Under the pieces are notes generated by a model that saw only the letters and a list, made by a program, of their open reading frames with translations, had not been told where the DNA came from and searched no databases. A program made the position numbers and the translations under genes. DNA of 64,000 nucleotides from Geomonas agri (GTDB taxonomy: Bacteria > Desulfobacterota > Desulfuromonadia > Geobacterales > Geobacteraceae), in assembly GCF_020179605.1 (NCBI RefSeq), contig NZ_JAINZO010000002.1, positions 1,721,747-1,785,746 of the forward strand, read 5' to 3'. Of the stretch, positions 35,343 through 43,485 are shown one piece after another; the stretch's first letter is position 1; every line of letters begins with the position of its first letter.

Positions 35343-36301
35343 TGGCCTTTCACCTCCCGTGGCTCATACGCCTTCCGCCAATGTCGCAAATTGTAGCGGG
35401 CTAATCTTCTGGTGCCAGCGTGACTTTTGCTGATTTGCATTATTTCCAAACCTCCGTGTTCTTAATTAGCTACAGCGGAGTCTCGAGGTCATCTTGTCGC
35501 GATAGAAAGTCTGCGGACGGGAAAAAGAAGTCTATTTTTCTCAGGGAGATGTTTCTTTTTGAATTCCCCAACACCTTGATGCTAAACAGGAAAAGACGTG
35601 CGCACCAAAAACATGTCTTGCAGCGAGGAAAAGACATCACATTTTCGGGTGATGCAGTCTGTGGGAGCCGGGTTTGGCAACGAAAAAGTCGAGGGTGATT
35701 CATTGGAGGACGGGAGGCGATACAACCGGGACGGGCAAAAAGAAGGCCGGCGTTCGTTGGAACGCCGGCCTTTCGTTTCGCGGGTTCCGCTTCTGGCGGC
35801 GCAGGGAATCTTACTGTAACACCGTTGGCGACGCTGCCGGTGAAGGAGGTGCTGGTGAGGCCGGTCCTCACGGGAGTGGTTCCTTCCTTGCCTGCGGGGG
35901 GGGGGCGCGGTTCGGCATCCTCGCGTGGAACTTTAACCGGTCTGCAGAGAAAATTAGCGTGACAAGCGAACTTAGCGGAATCCTTGCCCGCTTTGTGGAG
36001 GCAACGACGGCGGCCGGCGCTGTCACAATTTTTGCATTTGTGCAAAAAAAGCTGCCAAATGGCGCTATGTCGTGCAAATGGTCGGAGTACCGTCGTTTTA
36101 GCCGCCGGCTGTCGCGGAGAGCCGGATTTCCTTTGCAAATCTGCAAAAGTACGCCGAACACGGGCACGGGATACTGGCTTCGTAACTCCTTGAATATCGA
36201 ACGTTCTTTTGATTGCGCGATGTCGCGCGGTGGCGGTACGGTTATTGCGTATACGGAATCAATAGCGACGTGATATCGCAACGCAAATCAGGAGGGTAAA
36301 A
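35343..36301. other. 960-base stretch with no convincing gene
   Basis: Holds the 35741-35776 hairpin and, on the minus strand at about 35780-35890, a short protein-like reading (TGLTSTSFTGSVANGVTVRF) that could be the tail of a lost gene. The right end is the leader of the acetate-permease gene, with AGGAGG before its ATG. Nothing else is recognised. Confidence 0.5.
35741..35776. terminator. Strong isolated terminator hairpin
   Basis: Thirteen-base perfect stem AAGGCCGGCGTTC / GAACGCCGGCCTT. On the minus strand it ends in CTTTTTG. No intact gene feeds it, which supports loss of a gene here. Confidence 0.7.
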
Positions 36302-36931
36302 ATGAGTAATGTGAAACTGGGGAATCCTGCGGTAGTCGGTCTTGCTGGCTTCGGTATGACGACATTCGTGCTGCAATGCCACAACCTGGGCTGGTGCGGT
36401 ATCGCCCCCGTGCTCTGGCTCGGTCTCTGCTTTGGCGGGACGGCACAAATGATCGCCGGCCTGATGGAATTCAAGACCGGTAACAACTTCGGCTTCTGCG
36501 CCTTCACTGGCTACGGTGCCTTCTGGATCTCGCTCTGCCTCATGATCATCTTCGGCAAGAACGCGGACCTGGTGAAAGCCTACCCGACGCTCGCATTCAA
36601 CGCCAATGACCTCGGCTTCTACCTGGTGGCCTGGACCGTATTCACCTTCATCCTCTTCATCGCCTCCATGAAGCACCACGCGACGCTGGCCTTCATCTTC
36701 CTCACCCTGCTGCTGGGCTTCATCGGGCTGGACGTGAAAGAGTTCACCGGCAGCGCGCTCGCCGGCACCTTCGCCGCTTACGACCTGCTGGTCTGTGCTT
36801 TCTCCGCGCTCTACCTGATGACCGTTGCGGTCTACGCCGAGTCCGGCATCAACCTGCCGGTGGGCGAGCCGTGGCTGAAAGAAAGCTCGGCTGCTGAAGG
36901 GGTGCTTGCGGCTGAGAAGGTTAAGGCTTAA
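36302..36931 (+). CDS. Acetate uptake transporter, GPR1/FUN34/SatP family
   Basis: A 209-residue inner-membrane protein with six predicted transmembrane helices. The family signature NPAVVGLAGFGMTT is at the N-terminus, and FCAFTGYGAFW in the middle matches SatP/AceP proteins, which carry acetate or succinate with protons. Acetate is the main electron donor of Geobacter, so uptake fits the lifestyle. AGGAGG lies just before the ATG. It is a single gene with its own strong terminator. Substrate range is inferred from family. Confidence 0.9.
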   Translation: MSNVKLGNPAVVGLAGFGMTTFVLQCHNLGWCGIAPVLWLGLCFGGTAQMIAGLMEFKTGNNFGFCAFTGYGAFWISLCLMIIFGKNADLVKAYPTLAFNANDLGFYLVAWTVFTFILFIASMKHHATLAFIFLTLLLGFIGLDVKEFTGSALAGTFAAYDLLVCAFSALYLMTVAVYAESGINLPVGEPWLKESSAAEGVLAAEKVKA

Positions 36932-36956
36932 GAGTTACTGCAAAGACATATTAGGG

Positions 36957-36990
36957 AAAGGGCCATGGCATTGCCGTGGCCCTTTTTTTT
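36957..36990 (+). terminator. Terminator of the acetate transporter gene
   Basis: AGGGCCATGGC / GCCGTGGCCCT stem followed by eight T. Confidence 0.9.
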
Positions 36991-36999
36991 ATGAGGCAA

Positions 37000-37085
37000 A
37001 ATCCCCCCTGTCCCCCCTGTCCCCCCTTCGCAAAAGGGGGGACGCTTGGTCACGGGCAGCGCTTCGTGGGCAACACGTTCCACTT
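37000..37085 (+). repeat. Intergenic repeat family A, copy 2
   Basis: AAAATCCCCCCTGTCCCCCC (first C-run duplicated), CTTCGCAAAAGGGGGG, GACGCTTGG, then GGGCAGCGCTTCGTGGGCA. Colinear with copies at 39096 and 40613. Confidence 0.8.
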
Positions 37086-37149
37086 TTCGGAATGTGTGAG
37101 GATACAGATGGGGACGCGGGGAGATTGGGGCGCCGCTACGGGGCTACCT

Positions 37150-37608
37150 CTACCAGAGGTAGATCGATTTGTTGTCGAAGCGGTCTTTGTGGAAGTAGAG
37201 GAATACGTTGAGCAGGAGGAACAACAGGAAGACGCAGAAGGCGTTGATGCGGTAGCCGTAGTCGGGGACGAGGGTGCCGGAGGCGGTGAGGACATGTTGG
37301 ACGGGGAGCATGACGAGGTTGGCCATGCCGCTGGCGCTGGCAACGAAGTTGTAGGCGATCAGCAGCCAGAGGGTGAGCCACTGCCGCTTGAGGATCCCGA
37401 CGATAAGGTACAGCAAGACGATGCTGTTGGTGAAGATCAGGTGTTCGGCCTGGTCCCCCTTGTACAGCCGCCCCATGAAGGGGAAGTCTCCCCCCAGGTC
37501 GGAAAGGGTGACCAGCATGGCGAGGAGATACACGCCGGTCAGCGGGGCCAGCACGAAGTTTCTCTTCTTGTCATCGTCAGGTGTCACGACCCGGTCCGTT
37601 TCTTTCAA
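37150..37608 (-). CDS. Small integral membrane protein of unknown function
   Basis: A 152-residue protein with four predicted membrane helices (about residues 20-38, 60-80, 84-104 and 120-140) and a charged N-terminus. The start is a TTG at 37608 with GAGGAA six bases upstream. Segments such as FPFMGRLYKGDQAEHLIF and VLTASGTLVPDYGYR lie in loops. I do not recognise the family. Neighbouring genes are unrelated, so no function is offered. Confidence 0.7.
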   Translation of the reverse strand: MKETDRVVTPDDDKKRNFVLAPLTGVYLLAMLVTLSDLGGDFPFMGRLYKGDQAEHLIFTNSIVLLYLIVGILKRQWLTLWLLIAYNFVASASGMANLVMLPVQHVLTASGTLVPDYGYRINAFCVFLLFLLLNVFLYFHKDRFDNKSIYLW

Positions 37609-37766
37609 GGGATTCCTCGTTTGCCAGCGTTTTCTGGAGCGAGGCTATATTACAGGCGGGGGCTTCAATTGACAATTGATAATTGACATCTGGCAATGCA
37701 AAGACAAAGGCTTTAAGGTAAAGTCGCGCAGCGCGGAGACCCCAAGAAGCTTTAGAACCTTAATTT

Positions 37767-37857
37767 TCACGCAAAGACGCAAAGGCGCCGGGAGAGACTA
37801 AACCAATTGGGTTGCTCCACCCAATAATCTTTGCGCCTTGGCGGCTTTGCGTGAGGT
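37767..37857. repeat. Intergenic repeat family B, paired arms
   Basis: TTCACGCAAAGACGCAAAGG at the left and CTTTGCGCCTTGGCGGCTTT with GCGTGAGG at the right form a long inverted pair in front of the MFS gene. Confidence 0.75.
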
Positions 37858-37907
37858 AAAAGGTTTTGGGGTTGCAAAAATCGTCCGGAGCGGGTACGGA
37901 TGCTGTC

Positions 37908-39092
37908 ATGGGAAAGCTCTCCGACAACATCCGCAAGCTGTACCTCTTCTCCTTCCTGCAGATGATGCTGTTCCCCATGGCGATCATCACGCTCTTCTGG
38001 AAGGACCACGCCGGGCTGTCGCTCACCCAGATCCTGCTCATACAGAGCATCTTCTCGGTGGCAACCCTCGCGCTCGACTACCCGGCGGGGTACGTGAGCG
38101 ACCGGCTCGGGTATCGCTGCGCCCTCAACACCGCATCCCTCCTCGGCATCATCGGCTGGGGCATCTACATCTGGGCCGACTCGTTCGCTTCGGTGCTGCT
38201 GGCAGAGATCACCCTTGGGATGTCGCTTTCCTTCATCAGCGGCTCGGACAGTGCACTTCTCTTCGAGACCCTGCGGGCACAGGGGGAGGAGCAATCGTAC
38301 GCGCGCCACCAGGGGCGCATGCACGGTTTTGCCCAGGCGGGCGAGGCAACCGGTGCGGTCCTGGCCGGCGTCATTTACGCTTTTCAGCCGAGACTTCCCT
38401 TCATCCTCCAGATCGCGGTCTGGGGTGCCGGCCTCCTGGTCACCAGGCAGTTGGTGGAGACCCCCAAGGCCCATGCGCCGCTTCGCTCCCACCTGGCGGA
38501 GGCGCTCGCCACCGCGCGCTACGCTTTTGCAGAAAACCGGCACCTGCGCTACACCATCCTGCTCAATACGGTGCTCGGGGTGGCGTCGTTCTACCCGGTC
38601 TGGCTGATCCAGCCCTACATGCAGCACGCGGGCGTGCCGGTGGCGTGGTTCGGGCCGGTCTGGGCCGGCGCCAACCTCACCGTCGCCCTGTGCGCCCTCG
38701 CCAGTCATCGCATGCATGCACGCCTGGGGGACCGGGGCATGGTCCTGCTCTTTTTGCTGCTGGTGGTGGTTGGCTACCTGGGGCTCGGGCTCGCCGGCGG
38801 GATCTGGGGCTTTTTGTTCTACTACCTCCTGACCTGCATGCGCGGGCTGCGTGGGCCCATGATGCTCGCCCATACCCAGCGGGAATCTGCCAGCGCCAAC
38901 CGCGCCGCCACACTGTCGCTGCAGTCGGTGTCGTTCCGGCTCCTGTTCGTGGTCACGGGGCCGCTGGTGGGGAGGCTTGCGGACCAGGGAGGGGTGGGGC
39001 AGAGCTTCTACCTGTTGTTTTACGGGTTCCTGGCTACCTTGCCGCTGCTCGCTTTTCTCTTTTTGAGGCATGCGCCGCGGGAGGTAAGCTAA
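37908..39092 (+). CDS. MFS transporter
   Basis: A 394-residue major facilitator protein with about twelve membrane helices. The signature between helices 2 and 3, DYPAGYVSDRLGYR, matches the MFS D-x-x-G-x-x-x-D-R-x-G motif. A central charged loop (about 185-205) divides two six-helix halves. The ATG at 37908 has a modest ACGGA site; an in-frame TTG 42 bases earlier is an alternative. It stands alone between repeat elements, so the substrate is unknown. Drug or metabolite efflux is possible. Confidence 0.85.
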   Translation: MGKLSDNIRKLYLFSFLQMMLFPMAIITLFWKDHAGLSLTQILLIQSIFSVATLALDYPAGYVSDRLGYRCALNTASLLGIIGWGIYIWADSFASVLLAEITLGMSLSFISGSDSALLFETLRAQGEEQSYARHQGRMHGFAQAGEATGAVLAGVIYAFQPRLPFILQIAVWGAGLLVTRQLVETPKAHAPLRSHLAEALATARYAFAENRHLRYTILLNTVLGVASFYPVWLIQPYMQHAGVPVAWFGPVWAGANLTVALCALASHRMHARLGDRGMVLLFLLLVVVGYLGLGLAGGIWGFLFYYLLTCMRGLRGPMMLAHTQRESASANRAATLSLQSVSFRLLFVVTGPLVGRLADQGGVGQSFYLLFYGFLATLPLLAFLFLRHAPREVS

Positions 39093-39095
39093 AAG

Positions 39096-39160
39096 CAAAT
39101 CCCCCCTGTCCCCCCTTTCGCAAAGGGGGGGACGCTGGGGCGCGTGCAGCGCTCTGTGGG
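39096..39160 (+). repeat. Intergenic repeat family A, copy 3
   Basis: AAATCCCCCCTGTCCCCCCT, TTCGCAAAGGGGGG, GACGCTGGGGCGCGTGCAGC, GCTCTGTGGGGA. The clearest full-length copy. Confidence 0.8.
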
Positions 39161-39211
39161 GAGGGGGCAGGTTCTTTCAGGACGCTTCCCAATAGCAGCC
39201 TTTCCGACATG

Positions 39212-39247
39212 AAAAAAGCTGGACCCGGGAACGGGGTGCCAGCTTTA
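39212..39247. terminator. Terminator between convergent genes
   Basis: AAAAAGCTGG / CCAGCTTTA with an inner CCCGG/CGGGG part; usable from either side. Confidence 0.75.
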
Positions 39248-39293
39248 TTGCCCTCTTAGTCATGCCGGGACGGGTGCCCGGGAGGGGAAACCA

Positions 39294-39479
39294 TCACATG
39301 GTGCGTCCCTTGCGACCGGAGTGGATCTTGCCATGGTGGGTGATGACGTGGACGTTGTGGTTGGGCTCACGCCGCATCATCATCTCGTGCTTGGGCGGTA
39401 CCAGGGTCTTCTTGCCGCTCCGCTCCCGCTCCATCATGACTTTCATCTTCGGCGTCATCGGCGTCTTCATCTCTCTCAT
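39294..39479 (-). CDS. Small basic Met/His-rich protein
   Basis: A 61-residue protein, strongly basic, with ten methionines and five histidines (HEMMMRREPNHN, VITHHGKIHSG). The ATG at 39479 follows AAAGGAGG at normal distance, strong support for translation. No family is known to me. The composition could suit metal or nucleic-acid binding. It is single, with a terminator downstream and the OmpA-like gene divergent. Confidence 0.6.
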   Translation of the reverse strand: MREMKTPMTPKMKVMMERERSGKKTLVPPKHEMMMRREPNHNVHVITHHGKIHSGRKGRTM

Positions 39480-39570
39480 AGCCGACACCTCCTTTCTCTC
39501 TGGTAACAAGTATACCACTCACAGGCTGCAACTCCCATACTCATAGCGACGGCCCGTTGCATCTTTCTTA

Positions 39571-39598
39571 TTGAAAGATCCGCTTTACGCGCCATAAT
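39571..39598 (+). promoter_or_regulatory. Promoter of the OmpA-like lipoprotein gene
   Basis: TTGAAA, 16-base spacer, CATAAT, about 45 bases before the ATG. Confidence 0.6.
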
Positions 39599-39646
39599 TG
39601 TGCACTGGCTGCATGAAACGAGAACCCGATGCGAGGAGGAATAAAT

Positions 39647-40522
39647 ATGAAGCGCAATCTGTTGTTTTGTCTCTCGGTGCTGGTGTGCTTCGCCCTGACA
39701 GGGTGCGTAACGAGCGGTACCTACCAGAAGAAGGAGCTCGAGGCCCAGAACCTGGAGAAGAGCCTCCAGGAGCAGCGGGGACAGTACAACATCCTCATGG
39801 GCGAGAACGATCAGCTCAAAAACGACATCAAGAAGCTCACCGCGGACCTGGCGGCCATGACCGGCGAACGAAACGCCCTCACGGCCGACAAGAAGGGGCT
39901 GGAGGATACCTTGAGATCGACCGCGGACGCCAAGAACCAGAAGATCGGCGAGTTGAGCCAGAAGGTGGGCGAGCTCAGCTCCAACGTGGCGGGCCTCGAG
40001 GCGGAGAACAAGCGGCTCAAGGAGGAGGTGGCCAGACTGCAAAAGCAGAAGGAGGAAGTACAGAAGACCAGCAAGACCTACGGCGACCTCCTGGAGCAGA
40101 TGAAGGGTGAGATCGCCAAGGGGCAGGTCACCATCTCCGAGCTGAAAGGGAAGCTGACCGTGAACATGGTCGATTCCGTGCTTTTCGATTCCGGCAAGGC
40201 GGAGGTGAAGCCGGAGGGGCTGGTGGTGCTGCAGAAGGTGGTGGACATCCTGAAGACTGTCAAGGACAAGGCGGTCCGGATCGAGGGGCACACCGACAAC
40301 GTGCAGATCGTCGGGCAGCTGGCCAAGCGCTATCCCACCAACTGGGAGCTCTCGGCGGCGCGCGCCATCAACGTGACCCGCTACCTGCAGCAGCAGGGGC
40401 TTGATCCGGCACTGCTCGGCGCGATCGCCTACGGCGAGTTCAAGCCTGTCGCCTCCAACGACACCGAGGAAGGACGCGCCAAGAACCGCAGGATCGAGAT
40501 CGTGCTGGTGGCGAAGGAATAA
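39647..40522 (+). CDS. OmpA-family lipoprotein with coiled coil
   Basis: A 291-residue envelope lipoprotein. The lipobox LTGC (Cys about 19) follows a short signal sequence. A long coiled coil covers about residues 30-150. The C-terminal OmpA domain (about 165-290) holds the peptidoglycan-binding pattern VLFDSGKAEVKPEG, IEGHTDN and NWELSAARA with the final NRRIEI. It would tether the outer membrane to the cell wall. GAGGAGG precedes the ATG at 39647. It is monocistronic with its own promoter and terminator. Confidence 0.93.
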   Translation: MKRNLLFCLSVLVCFALTGCVTSGTYQKKELEAQNLEKSLQEQRGQYNILMGENDQLKNDIKKLTADLAAMTGERNALTADKKGLEDTLRSTADAKNQKIGELSQKVGELSSNVAGLEAENKRLKEEVARLQKQKEEVQKTSKTYGDLLEQMKGEIAKGQVTISELKGKLTVNMVDSVLFDSGKAEVKPEGLVVLQKVVDILKTVKDKAVRIEGHTDNVQIVGQLAKRYPTNWELSAARAINVTRYLQQQGLDPALLGAIAYGEFKPVASNDTEEGRAKNRRIEIVLVAKE

Positions 40523-40526
40523 CCCC

Positions 40527-40562
40527 GGCTCACGCAAAGCCGCAAAGACGCCAAGAAAGGCA
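40527..40562 (+). repeat. Intergenic repeat family B, single arm
   Basis: GGCTCACGCAAAGCCGCAAA followed by GACGCCAAGAAAGGC. The matching opposite arm lies 220 bases on, at 40783-40815. Confidence 0.7.
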
Positions 40563-40597
40563 AAAGGCCCTGAGACAAAACTCGGGGCCTTTTTTGT
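40562..40597 (+). terminator. Terminator of the OmpA-like gene
   Basis: AAAGGCCCTGAG / CTCGGGGCCTTTTTT stem with T-run. Confidence 0.85.
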
Positions 40598-40612
40598 TTT
40601 GGGGAGAGCGCA

Positions 40613-40685
40613 ATTCAAATCCCCCCTGTCACCCCTTTTGCAAAGGGGGAGACGCTGGTTCGCGTGCAGCGGTTTGTGGGCAGGT
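40613..40685 (+). repeat. Intergenic repeat family A, copy 4
   Basis: CAAATCCCCCCTGTCACCCC, TTTTGCAAAGGGGG, AGACGCTGGTTCGCGTGCAG, CGGTTTGTGGGCA. Confidence 0.8.
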
Positions 40686-40782
40686 AGTCTGGGGGTCCAG
40701 GGGGACGTGATTGGTAACGGGGGGGCGCTGGGGCGCGAGTAGTGTCGCGAAGCAAGATTCAGCGTGGTGGCCGGTTCTGCTC

Positions 40783-40815
40783 AAGGCTTTGCGTCTTGGC
40801 GGCTTTGCGTGACTG
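40783..40815 (-). repeat. Intergenic repeat family B, opposite arm
   Basis: AAGGCTTTGCGTCTTGGCGG then CTTTGCGTGACTGG: inverse of the arm at 40527, ending three bases before the GGDEF gene stop. Confidence 0.7.
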
Positions 40816-40817
40816 GG

Positions 40818-41774
40818 TTACTGCGACACGCTGTTGCGGCCGAAACCCTTGGCGCGGTAGAGGGCGGCGTCGGCGGCGGCGATCACGTCGTCGACACCCT
40901 GGCCGGGATGGACACCGGCGACGCCGATGGAGACGGTCACCGGCGCAAGAGGGGCGGGGGAGTGCGGGATCTCGGTGGCGGCGATGGCTTCGCGCAGCCT
41001 CTCGGCTATCTCCAGGGCCCGTTCCATTGCGACCCCGGGGATGGCGACGAAGAACTCGTCGCCGCCGTAGCGGGCGGTGAGCACGGTGGGCCTCAGGTGG
41101 TCAAGAATGGTCTGGGCCACGGCGTGAATGGCCCGGTCGCCACACAGGTGACCGTAGCTGTCGTCGAACTCCTTGAAGTTGTCGATGTCGATCATCATGA
41201 CGGCAAGCGGCGCCCCGCTGCGTATGCTGCGGGTGACCATCCGCGCCAGCATGTCGTTCAACCAGTAGCGGTTGTGCATGCCGGTGAGGGCATCGACGGT
41301 GCCGTAGCAGTGGAAGGAGCGCTCCCGCAGCATCTGCTCGGTAATGGTCCGGTCCGCCTTGCGCACCCTGCCCGAGAGGATGGTGAGGAGGTTGCAGGCG
41401 GCGGCGTGGGACACGGTGGCGAGACTCCAGACCAGTTCCCGGGGCATCACCATGACCCGGCAGTGCTCGTCCGCGACCACGTAGGCTGAGGTCGGCTTGC
41501 CGTCCAGCACCGATAGCTCGCCGGCCACGTCTCCCGGCTCCAACATTGCCACCGGGTCGGAATCGAGATCCTCCAGGTAGACCAGCAGTCGCCCCGAGAG
41601 CAGGATGAAAAGTTCGAGGTTGATGCTCTCCGGCCGCAGCAGGATTTCTCCCGAGGGTATTTCCCGGAAACTGCAGCCGTCGACGATGCCCTGGAGTGCC
41701 TCCTGTGCGACATCAAGGAACAACGGGACTCTGTCTAGAGGAAGCTCATCCACTATCTGCACCTTTTCCGACAT
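40818..41774 (-). CDS. Diguanylate cyclase with cyclic-nucleotide-binding-type sensor domain
   Basis: A 318-residue soluble protein. Residues about 15-130 form a cNMP-binding (Crp-like) fold (PGDVAGELSVLDGKPTSAYV, in outline LEPGDVAGELS). A GGDEF domain follows (about 160-318) with the intact signature RYGGDEF, so it should make c-di-GMP. The Asp that contacts guanine (GHLCGD) is kept, arguing against the Ser variant of cyclic AMP-GMP synthases. The usual Asn of FKxxND is Asp here (FKEFDD). The inhibitory RxxD site is not present before GGDEF. A GGAGG-type site precedes the ATG. It is monocistronic. Confidence 0.9.
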   Translation of the reverse strand: MSEKVQIVDELPLDRVPLFLDVAQEALQGIVDGCSFREIPSGEILLRPESINLELFILLSGRLLVYLEDLDSDPVAMLEPGDVAGELSVLDGKPTSAYVVADEHCRVMVMPRELVWSLATVSHAAACNLLTILSGRVRKADRTITEQMLRERSFHCYGTVDALTGMHNRYWLNDMLARMVTRSIRSGAPLAVMMIDIDNFKEFDDSYGHLCGDRAIHAVAQTILDHLRPTVLTARYGGDEFFVAIPGVAMERALEIAERLREAIAATEIPHSPAPLAPVTVSIGVAGVHPGQGVDDVIAAADAALYRAKGFGRNSVSQ

Positions 41775-42072
41775 GCAGAACCTCCGGCGTTACTGTCACA
41801 GGCACCTACTGATAATAGCGGGTACCCGCTCCCCTTGATTGTACAACACAAAATACATAAAGCATCATGATGCGATTAAAGGAACTGTAAAGCATAAACA
41901 CAGAGGGCACAGAATTCCACTTAGGATACAGAGGAAAGACTCCTGCTGGAGGAATCTTTTCTTCTTTCTCCGTGTCTGCCCACTCTTTTCCTCGGTGCTG
42001 CGCTTTTCAGGTTTTGTCGAAGGTGGTACAACTAAGGGAGATTGTTAACGCTCAGCGCCCAGGAGTTCCATT
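41775..42072. other. Intergenic region with a CACAGAGG-type repeat
   Basis: About 300 bases without a gene. At 41897-41945 lies ACACAGAGGGCACAGAATTC and AGAGGAAAGACTCC, a dispersed-repeat style common between bacterial genes. No promoter was clear. Confidence 0.4.
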
Positions 42073-43119
42073 ATGACGACCCCGGCGGAAACCTCGTTCC
42101 TGCATACCCTGTCCCTGTCCACCGATCTCCCGCTGCGCCGCCGCTTCATGGTGATGGACGAGGACCTTTTGGGCAACCTGCGCTTCGGGCTGCTCCTGGA
42201 GATCCTGGACAAGGTGGCGGAGGAAACCGCGCTGAACTACGTGAACCGGTTCTATCCGGACGCCAGGGTGGTGACGGCCGCCATTGACAATATCATCGTG
42301 CGCCACGTGGCGGACGTGACGCGGGACATGGTCTGCGAGGCGCGCATCAACCAGGTGGGGAGGTCGTCGATGGTAATCGGGATCCGCGTGGAGCAGCCGG
42401 GGGAGCCGGCGAACCACGTAGCTTCCTGCTACTTCACCATGGTGGCGCGGTCGGGGATGGGTGAGGGGGCGGTGAGCGTGGCCCTGCCGCCACTGGAGTA
42501 CGCGACGGAGCGGGAGCAGGCACGGGCGAGAAAGGCGGTGGCGCGCCGCGAGGAGTACCGGCAGCAGCAGGCGCTGATGTCCGGACCTCCCAGCCCGGAG
42601 GAATACCGGATGCTGGCCGCGCTGCACAAGGCCCAGGACGAGCCTGATTTCCAGGGGCTCCTGGCTGGTCGCCTGGTGACGGATTCCTGGGAGAGGATGT
42701 ACCCGGAGTTCGAGAATGTGCCGCAGAAGATCTTCGGCGGGTACCTGGTGCGCAAGGCCTACGAGCTATCCTCGATCTGCTCGGAACTGGTGGCGCCGGA
42801 CCGGTCGGTCATGTCGGCGGTGAACCGGATCAACTTCTTTCACCCGGTACGCATGGGTGACAAATTGCACTACACCAGCCGGGTGGTGTTCACCTGCGGC
42901 AGCTACGTCTGCATCGAGGCCAACATCGAGCGCATCAGCCGCGACCGCACCAGCAAGGCACTGTCCAACTCGTGCCTTTTCACCTTCGTCAACGTGGACC
43001 GGGAGCTGGTGCACCGGCCGGTGCCGGCGGTGTACCCGACCACCTACGCCGAGGATGCCAGGTACCTGGAGGCGGAGCGGAGCTTCAAGGCGCTGTCGGA
43101 GCACATCCACCTTATCTAA
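42073..43119 (+). CDS. Acyl-CoA thioesterase with tandem hotdog domains
   Basis: A 348-residue cytoplasmic enzyme with two HotDog domains, about residues 20-140 and 200-330. Each has the family DE/N-containing helix region (LRFGLLLEILDKVAEE; GGYLVRKAYELS) and the beta strand VRHVADV or NFFHPVRMGD. This double arrangement is that of type II acyl-CoA thioesterases/acyl-CoA hydrolases, which free CoA from acyl-CoAs. The chain-length preference is not predictable. The gene is single. Starts upstream of 42073 are excluded by the out-of-frame, repeat-rich leader. Confidence 0.88.
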   Translation: MTTPAETSFLHTLSLSTDLPLRRRFMVMDEDLLGNLRFGLLLEILDKVAEETALNYVNRFYPDARVVTAAIDNIIVRHVADVTRDMVCEARINQVGRSSMVIGIRVEQPGEPANHVASCYFTMVARSGMGEGAVSVALPPLEYATEREQARARKAVARREEYRQQQALMSGPPSPEEYRMLAALHKAQDEPDFQGLLAGRLVTDSWERMYPEFENVPQKIFGGYLVRKAYELSSICSELVAPDRSVMSAVNRINFFHPVRMGDKLHYTSRVVFTCGSYVCIEANIERISRDRTSKALSNSCLFTFVNVDRELVHRPVPAVYPTTYAEDARYLEAERSFKALSEHIHLI

Positions 43120-43132
43120 AGGGGACGTTTTT

Positions 43133-43450
43133 TCAGATTTGCTCCGAGCCTTCGCGCTGAACGCTATGGCCTGCAACCTTGGCCAATGGTTTTGCGTGGC
43201 AAAAGGGGGCGGCTGGGCAGTTGGCGCACATCGAGGGGATGCCTCGGGCTGACGCGATCTGCATGGCCCGATCCTGCACCTCGCCGGAAACGCCTTCGCA
43301 GCCGATCACCAGGGCGTCCACGCCGTCCATATCTTCCAGGGTGGTCACCAGCGCGGGATGCACCATGCGCAGGTCGAAACCCGCCCGCGCCGCCGCCGCC
43401 ATCCAGTCCCACCCTACCGTCCTTTCATTGCCCACGACTGCTATGCACAT
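43133..43450 (-). CDS. Small cysteine-containing protein of unknown function
   Basis: A 105-residue protein. It opens with a beta-alpha-beta start (MCIAVVGNERTVG) and has a central DALVIGCEG strand. It ends in a cysteine cluster MCANCPAAPFCHAKP, which could hold a metal or iron-sulfur centre. The ATG at 43450 (or a TTG 12 bases earlier) follows a GGGGGG run. Tandem AACCGGTT palindromes lie just upstream and probably regulate it. The N-terminal half resembles a response-regulator or dinitrogenase-associated fold, but I cannot name a family. Confidence 0.65.
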   Translation of the reverse strand: MCIAVVGNERTVGWDWMAAAARAGFDLRMVHPALVTTLEDMDGVDALVIGCEGVSGEVQDRAMQIASARGIPSMCANCPAAPFCHAKPLAKVAGHSVQREGSEQI

Positions 43451-43466
43451 GGCTCCCCCCAACTGT

Positions 43467-43485
43467 GAACCGGTTCAACCGGTTC
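43467..43485 (-). promoter_or_regulatory. Tandem palindromic operator candidate
   Basis: GAACCGGTTC immediately followed by AACCGGTTC: two copies of the perfect palindrome AACCGGTT at nine-base spacing, about 20 bases before the 43450 start codon. Confidence 0.5.

Noticed and set aside
35780..35890. A gene tail on the minus strand (TGLTSTSFTGSVANG)
   Set aside because: Short, without start, and reads straight through a terminator hairpin; kept only as a note in the intergenic entry.
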